The notes under the pieces were generated by a model. That model was not told the DNA's origin, did not search any database, and saw only the letters and a list, made by a program, of their open reading frames with translations. The translations under genes and the position numbers were made by a program. A DNA stretch of 64,000 bases from Marinovum sp034669705 (GTDB taxonomy: Bacteria > Pseudomonadota > Alphaproteobacteria > Rhodobacterales > Rhodobacteraceae), in NCBI RefSeq assembly GCF_034669705.1, contig NZ_JAXMOR010000010.1, positions 1 through 64,000 on the forward strand, given 5' to 3'. Positions 43,835 through 52,603 of this stretch are shown piece after piece. Position 1 is the stretch's first letter. Every line of letters begins with the position of its first letter.

Positions 43835-44533
43835 ATGACGTTGACAATGCATATGCGTCCGGTGGAGCCCATTCAGGGAGCCTCACCAGACAGCCTTTTT
43901 ATAAGTGACTTTCACCCGCAGAGCCGCGGTCTTTATCGTCAATGGGCCAAGCGCCTTCTGGATTTCGGGGTCGTCCTGCTGGCCCTGCCGCCGGTGATCG
44001 CGCTGCTGGTACCGCTCTGCCTGCTGATCTCGCTGGACGGCCATTCGCCGATCTACCGGCAAAAGCGGATCGGTCGCAACGGCAAGGTCTTCCGGATGTG
44101 GAAGCTGCGCTCGATGGTGCATGACGCCGACGCCCGGCTGCAGGCCCATCTTGATGCCGACCCGGCGGCGCGCCGGGAGTGGGATCACAGCCAGAAGCTG
44201 CGCCACGATCCGCGGATCACCCGGATGGGCGCCTTCATCCGCAAGAGCTCGATCGACGAGCTGCCGCAGCTGTTCAACGTGCTCACCGGTGACATGTCGC
44301 TGGTCGGGCCGCGACCGATGATGGTCGAGCAGCGGGCGCTCTATCCCGGCACCGCCTATTACGCCATGCGCCCCGGCATCACCGGCATCTGGCAGACCTC
44401 GGTCCGAAACGAGAGCAGCTTTTCTGAACGCGCGATCTTTGACGCCCGCTATTTCCGCGAGCTGTCGTTGCGCACCGACCTGACGCTGATCGGCCGCACC
44501 TTCCGCGTGGTGCTGCGCGGCACCGGCTGCTGA
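43835..44533 (+). CDS. Undecaprenyl-phosphate sugar phosphotransferase (ExoY-like)
   Basis: A 232-residue bacterial sugar transferase that starts glycan synthesis by moving a sugar-1-phosphate (galactose in ExoY) from UDP-sugar to undecaprenyl phosphate. One membrane helix lies at about 43-70, followed by the catalytic domain: PIYRQKRIGRNGKVF, FRMWKLRSM, RKSSIDELPQLFNVL, MSLVGPRPM and a final PGITGIWQ. CAGGAGG precedes ATG 43835. The long upstream region suggests dedicated regulation. UDP-galactose would come from GalE in this window. Confidence 0.92.
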   Translation: MTLTMHMRPVEPIQGASPDSLFISDFHPQSRGLYRQWAKRLLDFGVVLLALPPVIALLVPLCLLISLDGHSPIYRQKRIGRNGKVFRMWKLRSMVHDADARLQAHLDADPAARREWDHSQKLRHDPRITRMGAFIRKSSIDELPQLFNVLTGDMSLVGPRPMMVEQRALYPGTAYYAMRPGITGIWQTSVRNESSFSERAIFDARYFRELSLRTDLTLIGRTFRVVLRGTGC

Positions 44534-44665
44534 CAGCCCCTGCCTTCGGTCCACTCCAGACGGCGCGCGCCTGCCCCGGCGCGGGCCGTCTGCCTGAGTC
44601 TCGACCTCGGGCAGCCCGGATGCTAGGCCATGGCAAGCCCCGAAGGCATTGCAAGGAGCCTCCTC

Positions 44666-45115
44666 ATGACCCTGTCCGTCTATCTCAGCGGCGAGATCCA
44701 CACCGACTGGCGCGAACAGATCACCCAAGGGGCCGAGGGCCTCGACATCGTGTTCTCTGCCCCGGTCACCGACCATGCGGCGAGCGACGATTGCGGCGTG
44801 GCGATCCTCGGCGCCGAGGACAACAAGTACTGGCACGATCACAAGGGCGCCATGGTCAACGCCATCCGCACCCGCAAAGGCATCGAAGAGGCCGATGTGG
44901 TGGTGGTGCGCTTCGGCGAGAAGTACCGCCAGTGGAACGCGGCCTTTGACGCCGGCTATGCCGCAGCGATGGGCAAGTCGCTGATCGTGCTGCAGCAGCC
45001 CGACCATGACCACGCGCTCAAGGAAGTGGATGCCGCTGCGCTGGCGGTGGCGCGCGAGCCCGCCCAGGTGGTCGACATCCTGCGCTATGTCCTGACCGGC
45101 AAGCTGCCGGGCTGA
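44666..45115 (+). CDS. YtoQ family protein
   Basis: A 149-residue protein that I recognise as the YtoQ family (related to nucleoside 2-deoxyribosyltransferase-like folds). The N-terminus VYLSGEIHTDWREQI and the middle GAEDNKYWHDHKGAM are the conserved blocks. It should be cytosolic; no function is established. AAGGAG precedes ATG 44666. A 132-bp gap separates it from the ExoY-like gene. Confidence 0.85.
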   Translation: MTLSVYLSGEIHTDWREQITQGAEGLDIVFSAPVTDHAASDDCGVAILGAEDNKYWHDHKGAMVNAIRTRKGIEEADVVVVRFGEKYRQWNAAFDAGYAAAMGKSLIVLQQPDHDHALKEVDAAALAVAREPAQVVDILRYVLTGKLPG

Positions 45116-45237
45116 GGCCCTGACGACACGCCGCGCGCGCTTTCTCTGAAAGCGCTTGCGGCAGGCGCGCATCTTCGCATCATCGCGCGGCAGGGCCATT
45201 GGGCCGCGCGATGACACACTGCGAAGGGACAGGCAGC

Positions 45238-45672
45238 ATGCTTCAGGAATTCAAGCTCTTCATTGCCAAGGGCAACGTGATGGACATGGCCGTCGGCATC
45301 ATCGTCGGCGCCGCCTTTACCGCCATTGTCACCTCGCTGGTGGGCGACATCATCAACCCGATCATCGGGCTGTTCACCGGCGGCATCGATTTCACCGACC
45401 ATTACGTGGTGCTTGCCGGCGAGGTCCCGGCCGAGGCCAGCCTCGAGGTCGCGCGCGAGGCCGGCGCCTCGATCTTCGCCTATGGCAGCTTTGTCATGGC
45501 GGTCATCAACTTCCTGATCATCGCCTTCGTGGTCTTCATGCTGGTCAAGATGGTCAACCGCATCAAGGAAAGCGCCGCCCGCGAGGAAACTGCCACCCCG
45601 GTCGAAGCCGAACCCGCCGGCCCCAGCCAGCTCGACGTGCTGCTCGAGATCCGCGACGCGCTGAAGCGCTGA
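45238..45672 (+). CDS. mscL: Large-conductance mechanosensitive channel
   Basis: A 144-residue MscL, near the standard 136-150. The N-terminal amphipathic helix EFKLFIAKGNVMD precedes TM1 (MAVGIIVGAAFTAIV, pore-lining, Gly/Ala-rich), a periplasmic loop, TM2 (FVMAVINFLIIAFVVFML) and a C-terminal helical bundle (DVLLEIRDALKR). It opens under hypoosmotic shock to release solutes. The start is ATG 45238 with GAAGGGA 12 nt upstream. Confidence 0.96.
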   Translation: MLQEFKLFIAKGNVMDMAVGIIVGAAFTAIVTSLVGDIINPIIGLFTGGIDFTDHYVVLAGEVPAEASLEVAREAGASIFAYGSFVMAVINFLIIAFVVFMLVKMVNRIKESAAREETATPVEAEPAGPSQLDVLLEIRDALKR

Positions 45673-45745
45673 CCGGCCCCCCGACGGCGGGTTTCCTGTT
45701 GTCCGGGCCGCGGCGTCGCGGCAGACTTGCCGACAGGAGGAGACC

Positions 45746-46333
45746 ATGGGCACACCCGACCGTCGCTGCGGCATCTGGTTCGACCGGCTCGACCACTGGC
45801 AAGAGGAACTGCGCGCGCTGCGGGCGCTCCTGCTCGACGGTCCGGTCGACGAGGCCTTCAAGTGGCGCGGCCCGGTCTATCGCGCCCACGGCGGCAATAT
45901 CGCGATCCTCTGGGGGTTCAAGGCGCATTGCGCTCTGGGCTTCTTCAAGGGGGTGCTGCTGGACGATCCCGAGGCGCTGCTGGTGGCGCCGGGGCCGAAT
46001 TCCCGCTCGGCCCGGATGATCTGCTTTACCGATCTGGCCGAGGTGGAGGCCCGCGAGGACGCGGTGCGCGACTACCTTGCGCGCGCAGTCGAGAACCAGC
46101 GAACCGGACGCAGGGTCACCTTTGCCAGCGACGACCTTGAGATGCCGGAGGAGCTGAGCGCGGCGCTCGCTGCCGATCCCGATCTGAACGCCGCCTTCGA
46201 GGCGCTGACCCCGGGCCGGCAGCGCGGCTACGTGCTGCAGATATCCGGTGCCAAACAATCGGCGACACGCGCCAGACGGGTGGAGAAATGGGCGCCGCTG
46301 ATCCTTCAGGGCAAGGGCATGCACGACCGGTGA
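45746..46333 (+). CDS. DUF1801/YdeI family protein
   Basis: A 195-residue soluble protein. The N-terminal domain is the DUF1801 type (FKWRGPVYR, NIAILWGFKAHCALGFFKG), followed by a C-terminal YdhG/YdeI-like helical segment with a Lys/Arg-rich end (GAKQSATRARRVEKW). Function is unknown. AGGAGGAGACC precedes ATG 45746. It is convergent with moaE. Confidence 0.85.
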   Translation: MGTPDRRCGIWFDRLDHWQEELRALRALLLDGPVDEAFKWRGPVYRAHGGNIAILWGFKAHCALGFFKGVLLDDPEALLVAPGPNSRSARMICFTDLAEVEAREDAVRDYLARAVENQRTGRRVTFASDDLEMPEELSAALAADPDLNAAFEALTPGRQRGYVLQISGAKQSATRARRVEKWAPLILQGKGMHDR

Positions 46334-46375
46334 TGCCGTCCGAGGCGCAACACAAGGCCAAAGGCTGCCGCCCGC

Positions 46376-46819
46376 TCACCAGCGCGACAGGGCATCCTCA
46401 TCTTCATCCTTTGCCGCCACCCATTCGGCCCCGTCGGCGGCGATTTCCTTTTTCCAGAACGGCGCCCGGCTCTTGAGGTAGTCCATCAGGAACTCTGCCG
46501 CCTCGAAGGCCGCCCTGCGGTGCCGCGCCGCGGTGGCGACCATCATGATCATCTCGTCGCGCCCCAGCCGCCCGTAGCGGTGGATCACCAGCGCATCGCC
46601 CAGGTCCCAGCGCCGGACGGCCTGCGCGGCAATCTCTTCCAGCGCCTTTTGGGTCATGCCGGGATAATGTTCGATTTCCATCGCCACCATGCCGCCCTCG
46701 GCGCCATCGCGCACGATGCCGGTAAAGGTCACCACCGCGCCCATGTCGCTCTGTGCGGCGGCGAAGCCCGCCGCCTCGACACCGAGATCGAAGGCCTCCT
46801 GCTGCACCCGCACCTGCAT
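46376..46819 (-). CDS. moaE: Molybdopterin synthase catalytic subunit MoaE
   Basis: A 147-residue MoaE, the large subunit of molybdopterin synthase, which inserts two sulfurs from MoaD thiocarboxylate into precursor Z. The conserved parts are GAVVTFTGIVRD, MEIEHYPGMTQ, HRYGRL and the active-site KSRAPFWKKE with Lys. It ends the moaD-moaE pair. The coxL-type molybdoenzyme subunit elsewhere in the window would need this cofactor. Confidence 0.95.
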   Translation of the reverse strand: MQVRVQQEAFDLGVEAAGFAAAQSDMGAVVTFTGIVRDGAEGGMVAMEIEHYPGMTQKALEEIAAQAVRRWDLGDALVIHRYGRLGRDEMIMMVATAARHRRAAFEAAEFLMDYLKSRAPFWKKEIAADGAEWVAAKDEDEDALSRW

Positions 46820-46824
46820 GCCGA

Positions 46825-47070
46825 TCAGCCTCCGGTCATCGGCGGAAAGAAGGCAACCTCGCGCACCCCCGCGAGCCCGGCATCGAAATCCGCCAGCTCC
46901 TGGTCAACCGCCACCCGCAGCGCCGAGAGATCGGCAAAGGCCGCCGCATAGCGCGGCTCGCGCGCCCGGAGCTCCTCGACCAGATCGGCCACCGTCGCGG
47001 CGCCGGTCTCGACCCGCTCCTTCGGCACGCCGATCCGCTCCCGGACCCAGGCGAAATAGAGCACGTCCAT
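46825..47070 (-). CDS. moaD: Molybdopterin synthase sulfur carrier subunit MoaD
   Basis: An 81-residue ubiquitin-like protein ending in Gly-Gly (FFPPMTGG), which becomes thiocarboxylated. The N-terminal strand MDVLYFAWVRERIG matches the family. The start at 47070 shares one base with the pgsA stop (TGATG) and the stop is 5 bp from moaE. A longer reading on the same frame to 47352 is inside pgsA and rejected. Confidence 0.93.
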   Translation of the reverse strand: MDVLYFAWVRERIGVPKERVETGAATVADLVEELRAREPRYAAAFADLSALRVAVDQELADFDAGLAGVREVAFFPPMTGG

Positions 47071-47735
47071 CAGCCGTCCTCCTTGAGATGCGGCAGCGCC
47101 TTGCGGAAGTAATCCCAACCGGTGATCAGCGTCAGCGCGGCGGCGATCCACAGCAGGATCAGCCCGACATAGCCCGACCAGAACATGCCGCGATACATCG
47201 GCACCAGCCCCAGCTCGTCGCTCTCGCGGCCGTCCAGCACCGCGCCGATGATCGCCGGGTCCATGCCCATCGACCACATGCCGAAATAATGCTCGAAGAT
47301 GCCCTGACCGAACAGCACCGCGATCGCCACCATCTGCAGCGTGGTCTTCCACTTGGCCAGCTTGGTCACCTTGAGCGTGCCGGCCACGTCGCCGAGGAAC
47401 TCGCGCAGCCCCGAGACAAAGACCTCGCGGAACAGGATCACCGTCGCCGGCAGCACCACCCAGGCGGAAAACGACGAATAGGCCGCGATCACCATCAGCG
47501 CGATCACCACCATCGCCTTGTCGGCGATCGGGTCGAGCATGGTGCCGATCTTGGTCTCCTGCTTCCAGGCCCGCGCCAGGTAGCCGTCAAACCAGTCGGT
47601 CACCGCGGCGGTGAGAAACAGCACCAGCGCCGCGATATCCGCATAGGGCCGGGCCCAGTAGAGGAACATCAGCGGCACGGCAGGAGCTGCGGCAAGGCGC
47701 AGCACGGTCAGGATATTCGGCAAGGTCCAATGCAT
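47070..47735 (-). CDS. pgsA: CDP-diacylglycerol-glycerol-3-phosphate 3-phosphatidyltransferase
   Basis: A 221-residue multi-pass CDP-alcohol phosphatidyltransferase that makes phosphatidylglycerol-phosphate. The CDP-alcohol motif is visible as TDWFDGYLAR, then GTMLDPIADK. About five hydrophobic segments are present. The gene order pgsA-moaD-moaE is common in Rhodobacterales. It is slightly longer than E. coli PgsA (182), with an extra loop around residues 150-185. Confidence 0.93.
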   Translation of the reverse strand: MHWTLPNILTVLRLAAAPAVPLMFLYWARPYADIAALVLFLTAAVTDWFDGYLARAWKQETKIGTMLDPIADKAMVVIALMVIAAYSSFSAWVVLPATVILFREVFVSGLREFLGDVAGTLKVTKLAKWKTTLQMVAIAVLFGQGIFEHYFGMWSMGMDPAIIGAVLDGRESDELGLVPMYRGMFWSGYVGLILLWIAAALTLITGWDYFRKALPHLKEDG

Positions 47736-47820
47736 GTTTCGCTTCTATCCCCCATCATCGCCACAGGGAAGAGAGCACACCGATATTTCAATTGCGACTT
47801 TCGGCGGCTATATCCCCGGT

Positions 47821-48216
47821 ATGAAACTAGCTCTGACAATGATCGCCGCCACCCTGCTGGCCACCTGCGACCGGGATGAAACCCTCGCCGCCTACGGCGC
47901 GGCGGAGGCCAGCTGGCGTCTCGACCGTCTCGACGGCGCGCCTTTCACCGCGCGCGCGACCCTCAGCTTTCCCGCCGAGGGCGTGATCGCGGGCCAGGGC
48001 CCCTGCAACAGTTTCTCCGGCCAACAGACCGAACCCTACCCCTGGTTCGGCACAGGCCCGCTGCGCACCACCCGCCGTGCCTGCCCCGAGCTTGCCGCCG
48101 AACAGGCCTTTCTCGCCGCCCTGCGCGCGATGTCTCTGGCCGAGGTACAGGGCGACACGCTGATCCTGTCGAATGACGCCGGGCGCGAAATGATCTTTGT
48201 CGCCGAGCCGGAATGA
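47821..48216 (+). CDS. META domain-containing protein (first of two tandem paralogs)
   Basis: A 131-residue exported protein. The first 17 residues form a signal sequence with Cys at LLATCDRD, a possible but imperfect lipobox (Thr at -1). The remainder is a META/HslJ domain: ASWRLDRLDGAPF, GQGPCNSFSG and LILSNDAGREMIF. Function is unknown; the family includes heat-inducible HslJ. A similar gene lies 52 bp downstream. Weak ribosome-binding site. Confidence 0.8.
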   Translation: MKLALTMIAATLLATCDRDETLAAYGAAEASWRLDRLDGAPFTARATLSFPAEGVIAGQGPCNSFSGQQTEPYPWFGTGPLRTTRRACPELAAEQAFLAALRAMSLAEVQGDTLILSNDAGREMIFVAEPE

Positions 48217-48268
48217 CAAAGCCCGTTACCCCGCTTCCCGCCGCCGGCGGACGCCATAGATTGGCGGC

Positions 48269-48655
48269 ATGACACACACACTCCTCTCGGCGGTCACCTC
48301 CGCCTTTGCCAGCCTCTCAGCGACGCTGAGCGGTGCGCAAGACAGCGACACCCTCTGGAAGCTCCAGTCCATCGATGGCGAGGCCTTCGAGGCGAGCGCC
48401 ACGCTCACCTTTCCGACCCCGGCCCAGATCGCCGGCACCACGCCGTGCAACCGATTCTTCGGCGTCCAGTCGGCTCAGAAACCAGGCTTTGACCCCGGCC
48501 GCATGGGGGTCACCCAGCGGATGTGCCTGCAGTTCCAGCAGGAGGCCGAGTTCCTCGCCGCCCTGCGCGAGATGACAATTCGCGAATTCGACGGCACCCG
48601 ACTGGTGCTGCGCAACGAAGATGGCCGTGAAATGGTCTTCATCGCCATCAACTGA
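48269..48655 (+). CDS. META domain-containing protein (second paralog)
   Basis: A 128-residue META-domain protein. The two copies share the same architecture: LWKLQSIDGEAFEASATLTFP, GTTPCNRFFGVQ, FLAALREM and LRNEDGREMVFIA each have counterparts in the upstream protein. The N-terminus is only mildly hydrophobic, with a possible signal peptide cleaved near GAQ. Tandem duplication and divergence are the simplest explanation. No strong ribosome-binding site; the gap of 52 bp suggests cotranscription. Confidence 0.8.
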   Translation: MTHTLLSAVTSAFASLSATLSGAQDSDTLWKLQSIDGEAFEASATLTFPTPAQIAGTTPCNRFFGVQSAQKPGFDPGRMGVTQRMCLQFQQEAEFLAALREMTIREFDGTRLVLRNEDGREMVFIAIN

Positions 48656-48668
48656 CCCCGCTGCCCGG

Positions 48669-48717
48669 GCGTCATCTTGCCAGAGGGCTCCCCCCGTTCG
48701 GAGGCTCCCGCACTCTC
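48669..48717 (+). repeat. 49-bp dispersed repeat, copy A
   Basis: This 49-bp block begins GCGTCATCTTGCCAGAGGGC and ends CTCCCGCACTCTC. The same sequence, with two mismatches, occurs in reverse orientation at 55179-55227. It lies between the second META gene and recO, after convergent stops. Confidence 0.9.
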
Positions 48718-48801
48718 CCCACAGAGCCTCCGATGGCCCCCCTCGGGCGCACGCCCGCCGCGGACCCCGGGACCCCAGCGCGCCGCAGGCGCACATCGGG
48801 G

Positions 48802-49518
48802 TCACCCGACCCGTTCCACGAACCGGGCCCGCGCCTCCGGCAGGGCCCGGTTTCCCAGCGCCGGCGCCAGTTTCTCGCTCAGGAAATACCCGGTGACCCG
48901 CAGCGCCGCGGCGATCTCGGCGCTCTCGGCCGCCCCCTGCCCCAGCATCACCTCAGGCAGCGGCAACAGCCGATCCGCCCAGTCGCCCGCGCCCGCGCGC
49001 GAGACCGCCCGGCCGGATTTCGGCGAGACATAGGCCAGACCGCCCTCGGCCCCGGTCACCGCGCAGCACGACAGGTCGAGCCCGTAGCCCAGGTCCTCGA
49101 GCAACGCCAGTTCCCAGCGCAGGTAGGCCAGCGGCCAGAGCGCGTCCTGCCCCAGCAGGTCGAGCAACTGCTCGGTGCGCAGATACAGTGCCGGGTGCGG
49201 CTCGCGCTCGGGCAGGCAGAAGGCCAGAAGCGCGCAGACCGCGTTCAGCCCCGACAGCGCCAGCCGGCTGCCCATCGCCTGCACTGCGCGCGAGCGCTGC
49301 AGCTCCACCGTAAAGGCGCCGAGATGTTCCTCGAGCCGCGCCCGCCAGTGCAGGTCGAGCTGCGCGCCGGGCTGCAGCACCGGGCCGAGCTTGCGGCTGG
49401 TGGCGCCGCGCACCACGCCGGCGTGACGGCCGTGCGCCGGGGTAAAGACCTCGACGATGGCCGAGGTCTCGCCATGGTGCCTGAGGCCCAGAAGTATTCC
49501 GGTGTCGCGCCAATCCAT
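48802..49518 (-). CDS. recO: DNA repair protein RecO
   Basis: A 238-residue RecO, the recombination mediator that loads RecA with RecF/RecR. The N-terminal OB fold begins DWRDTGILLGLRHHGE, with FTPAHGRHAGVVRGATSRK, then a helical domain with a cysteine pair (SCCAVTG) that is a remnant of the zinc site in some RecO proteins. ATG 49518 is chosen; a GTG at 49527 adds three residues. It begins the minus-strand recO-DUF1491-era cluster. Confidence 0.93.
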   Translation of the reverse strand: MDWRDTGILLGLRHHGETSAIVEVFTPAHGRHAGVVRGATSRKLGPVLQPGAQLDLHWRARLEEHLGAFTVELQRSRAVQAMGSRLALSGLNAVCALLAFCLPEREPHPALYLRTEQLLDLLGQDALWPLAYLRWELALLEDLGYGLDLSCCAVTGAEGGLAYVSPKSGRAVSRAGAGDWADRLLPLPEVMLGQGAAESAEIAAALRVTGYFLSEKLAPALGNRALPEARARFVERVG

Positions 49519-49534
49519 GGCCGCCACGCTGGGC

Positions 49535-49858
49535 TCAAAGCCCGCCGCTGTCCAGCAGATGCCGCCCGGCGCGGTCCTCGACCTCGATCACCCAGAGGTC
49601 GGGGTCCATCGCGCGTTGCCGGGCCAATGTGGCGTCGATCTCACCCTCGGGACCCGCCTGCATCTCCTGCCAGCGGGTCTCGTCGGCCATCAAGTCATGC
49701 ATCCGGTGAAACACCCGCGCCCGGCCGTCGAGCGTGTTGAGCTTGATCACCACCATGCCCGAGGTGTCATCGCCATGCGCCACCACGAAGGCCGGGATAT
49801 CCGCCTGCCGCAGCCGCGCGATATAGGCCGCGACCCAGAAATCCGCCGTCAGCCGCAT
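49535..49858 (-). CDS. DUF1491 family protein
   Basis: A 107-residue alphaproteobacterial DUF1491 protein, role unknown, that is typically near recO and era. The N-terminus MRLTADFWVAAYIARLRQ and the middle VVIKLNTLDGRARVFHRM match the family. An in-frame ATG at 49879 would add seven residues (CQHRCR region) without family support. The recO start follows 16 bp later. Confidence 0.85.
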   Translation of the reverse strand: MRLTADFWVAAYIARLRQADIPAFVVAHGDDTSGMVVIKLNTLDGRARVFHRMHDLMADETRWQEMQAGPEGEIDATLARQRAMDPDLWVIEVEDRAGRHLLDSGGL

Positions 49859-50089
49859 GCGGCACCGGTGCTGACACATATCATCATTTGAAGACCTCCC
49901 GCACCGCCCTACATACAGGCAACGGTTTCGCTCACGATTGCCACGAGACCTCCGCCGCGCCCGGGGGCGCCGCAGGCCCGGCGGTCTCTCTCCCGCCGCC
50001 GCCATCTCGTGGTCTGCCGGCGTGTCGCTCTCCCCAGGGCGCCGGCAGCGGTCGGGGCCCCGGCCGTTCCTCCGGGGTCCCGGCGCAGC

Positions 50090-50998
50090 TCAGCCGTTGC
50101 CGTCGCGGAAATTCAGACCCATCTCGGAATAGCGCGCCGCCTCTTCCAGCCACTTCTCCCGCACCTTGACCTGCAGGAACAGATGCACCCGGCGGCCGAG
50201 AAACTCCTCGAGCTCCTCGCGGGCCGCCTTGGAAATCGCCTTGATCGACTCGCCCTTGTTGCCCAGCACGATGCCCTTATGGCCATCACGTGCCACATAG
50301 ACCACCTGGTCGATCCGCGCGGTGCCGTCTTTGCGCTCTTCCCAATTCTCGGTCTCGACGGTCAGCTGGTAGGGCAGTTCCTGATGCAGCCGCAGGGTCA
50401 GCTTCTCGCGGGTCATCTCGGCGGCGATCATCCGGAGCGGCAGATCGGCGATCTGGTCCTCGGGATAGAGCCAGGGACCCTCTGGCAGCTCCTCGGCCAG
50501 CCATGTCTTCAGGTCGTCGCAGCCATAGCCCTTTTCGGCCGAGATCATGAAAGTCTCTACAAAGCCATAGCGCGCGTTCAGGTCTTCGGTCAGCGCCAGC
50601 AGCACGTCGGATTTCACCCGGTCGATCTTGTTGATCGCCAGCGCCACCCGGCGGCCCTTGCCGATGTCCACAAGCCCCTCGAGGATACTCTCGACGCCCG
50701 CGGTCACGCCGCGGTGCGCCTCGACCAGCAGCACCACGATATCGGCGTCGGCGGCCCCGCTCCAGGCGGCGGCGACCATCGCCCGGTCGAGCCTGCGGCG
50801 CGGCTGGAACAGGCCGGGCGTGTCGACAAAGACGATCTGGCTGTCGCCTTCAATCGCCACGCCGCGAATGCGGGCCCGGGTGGTCTGCACCTTGTGGGTC
50901 ACGATCGACACTTTCGCGCCCACCATGCGATTGGTGAGGGTCGATTTGCCCGCGTTGGGCTCTCCGATCAGGGCGACGAATCCGGCGCGTGTGGTCAT
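50090..50998 (-). CDS. era: GTPase Era
   Basis: A 302-residue Era GTPase that assists 16S rRNA 3'-end processing and 30S assembly. G motifs are GEPNAGKST (P-loop), VDTPG, NKID and SAEKG; the C-terminal KH domain includes GIVLGNKGESIKAIS, which binds the anti-Shine-Dalgarno region. In many relatives era directly follows rnc; here a plus-strand gene of unknown function is inserted between them. Confidence 0.97.
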   Translation of the reverse strand: MTTRAGFVALIGEPNAGKSTLTNRMVGAKVSIVTHKVQTTRARIRGVAIEGDSQIVFVDTPGLFQPRRRLDRAMVAAAWSGAADADIVVLLVEAHRGVTAGVESILEGLVDIGKGRRVALAINKIDRVKSDVLLALTEDLNARYGFVETFMISAEKGYGCDDLKTWLAEELPEGPWLYPEDQIADLPLRMIAAEMTREKLTLRLHQELPYQLTVETENWEERKDGTARIDQVVYVARDGHKGIVLGNKGESIKAISKAAREELEEFLGRRVHLFLQVKVREKWLEEAARYSEMGLNFRDGNG

Positions 50999-51234
50999 GG
51001 GGTCAGGCTTCCTGTCAATAATCCACAGCGACTAGCGCAGATCCGGCCCTAAAACCAGAGGCGAAACCACCCCGACGCCCGGCGGGATTGTTCACCGAAC
51101 CTGTGACGATCCGATGGCGTTGCGCTGGCAGGGCACCACATTGTGGCGCGATTGCCTTAATAAATCGGCACAATAGGGCAGCCAGGCCGAAATTGGTCCG
51201 AATTTGCGCCCGAATCGCCGCCTAGCGTAATCCT

Positions 51235-51888
51235 ATGATCACTCACAGCGAAACAATCCACGATTGCCCGCAGGCCCAGGTCACACTCACCGCACGCTTG
51301 CATCTGCCTGTCGCGACGCACAGCCGCCGCGATGTCCATGAAACCCGCCTGCGCCGCGACATCACCCGGCTGCATGCCCGCCGCCCGCGCGACACCGGCC
51401 AGACCGTCAGAGGCGTCACGCTCACCGCCAGCGGCGCGGGCGCGGCGCGCAGCTACCTGCTATCGGTGACGGCAGACAACGGCCTTGCCGCCGAGGTCGA
51501 GCTGGCGCGGATGAGCCAGGCGATCGTCGCCCGCTACCCGGTGACCGGCGTCGGCTGGCTGAACACCGAGGCGGTGATCGACCGGCAGGTCTTTCTCGAT
51601 GCCCTCGCCCCCAGGCCGACCCGCCCGCGGCAGTCGCTGGGCACCGCCAGGGCACGTGGCACCCGGCCGGCACAGAGGCTGAAGACATCCGACGCCCAGC
51701 GCCAGCGCGAGACCCTGATCCGCCGGCTGCTCTGCGACCCGATCCCGCAGGAAGAAACCCGGCGATTGCGCCGCGAGTTGGGCCAGCTCGGCCCGAGCCG
51801 CCGGGTGGCCACCGCCACCTTTGCCTTTGGCGTGACCGTGGCGGCCAATACCACCGGCGCACTGGCTCAGGTGATGTCGCTGTTCTGA
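51235..51888 (+). CDS. Hypothetical protein (217 aa) inserted between era and rnc
   Basis: A 217-residue protein that I cannot assign. The N-terminal half has beta-rich segments (AQVTLTARLHLPVAT, VRGVTLTASGAG) and an ARMSQAIVARYPVTGVGWLNTEAVIDRQ segment. The second half is Arg-rich and helical (TSDAQRQRETLIRRLL), ending with a short hydrophobic stretch (FAFGVTVAANTTGALAQVM). No signal peptide is seen. The start is ATG 51235 with a weak ribosome-binding site. Competing minus-strand frames are Arg/Pro-rich and less plausible. Confidence 0.6.
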   Translation: MITHSETIHDCPQAQVTLTARLHLPVATHSRRDVHETRLRRDITRLHARRPRDTGQTVRGVTLTASGAGAARSYLLSVTADNGLAAEVELARMSQAIVARYPVTGVGWLNTEAVIDRQVFLDALAPRPTRPRQSLGTARARGTRPAQRLKTSDAQRQRETLIRRLLCDPIPQEETRRLRRELGQLGPSRRVATATFAFGVTVAANTTGALAQVMSLF

Positions 51889-51894
51889 TCCGCG

Positions 51895-51915
51895 GGGCCT
51901 GCGGCCTGCAGGCCC
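51895..51915. terminator. GC-rich hairpin between convergent genes
   Basis: An 8-bp inverted repeat GGGCCTGC/GCAGGCCC (51895-51902 with 51908-51915, 5-nt loop) fills the 31-bp gap between the unknown gene and rnc. No T-run. It resembles the hairpins at 3137 and 12385. Confidence 0.45.
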
Positions 51916-51919
51916 GTGA

Positions 51920-52603
51920 TCAGCCCGCGTCAAGCTTCGCGAGCAGAGCCTTGGCCGCCGCGTGTTCGGCCTGGCGTTTCGACTTGGCCTCGGCCCGCGT
52001 GCTCTGGCCGCTCTCCAACCGCACCTCGATGATGAAGACCGGCGCATGATCCGGCCCCGAGCGGCTGATCTGATCGTAGACCGGCGGCTTCTGGCCGCGG
52101 GCCTGGGCCCACTCCTGCAGGCTGGTCTTGGCGTCGCGGGCATCCTCCTCGACGCTGTCGACCCGCTTGCCCCAGAGCCGCAGCACCAGTGCCTTGGCGG
52201 CCTCGAACCCGCCGTCGAGATAGACCGCGGCGATCACCGCCTCCATTGCGTCGCCCAGAAGCGCCATCTTGCGCCGGCCACCAGAAAGCATCTCCGACCG
52301 GCCAAGCTTCATCGCCGCGCCAAGATCGATCTGCCGGGCGACATCGGCGCAGGTCTCCTTGCGCACCAAGGCATTGAACCGCGGTGCCAGCAGCCCCTCG
52401 CTGGCCTGGGTGTCGGCATCGAGCAGCGCCTCGGCCATGACCAGCCCCAGCACCCGGTCCCCGAGGAACTCGAGCCGCTGGTTGTCACTGCGGGTCGGCG
52501 TCGACATCGACGAATGGGTCACCGCGCGCAGCAGGTGGCGCGGCTCGGCAAACTCATGGCCCAGCCGCGTCTCCAGCGCCTTCAGTTCCGCCGAGAGCTT
52601 CAC
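51920..52603 (-). CDS. rnc: Ribonuclease III
   Basis: A 227-residue RNase III. The nuclease domain has the signature RLEFLGDRVLGLVMAE and later LLGDAMEAVIAAVYLDGG with the metal-binding acids; a dsRNA-binding domain follows (SLQEWAQARG, KRQAEHAAAKALL). It processes rRNA precursors and structured RNAs. The start is GTG 52603, overlapping the lepB stop (GTGA), so translation is coupled to lepB. Confidence 0.96.
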   Translation of the reverse strand: MKLSAELKALETRLGHEFAEPRHLLRAVTHSSMSTPTRSDNQRLEFLGDRVLGLVMAEALLDADTQASEGLLAPRFNALVRKETCADVARQIDLGAAMKLGRSEMLSGGRRKMALLGDAMEAVIAAVYLDGGFEAAKALVLRLWGKRVDSVEEDARDAKTSLQEWAQARGQKPPVYDQISRSGPDHAPVFIIEVRLESGQSTRAEAKSKRQAEHAAAKALLAKLDAG

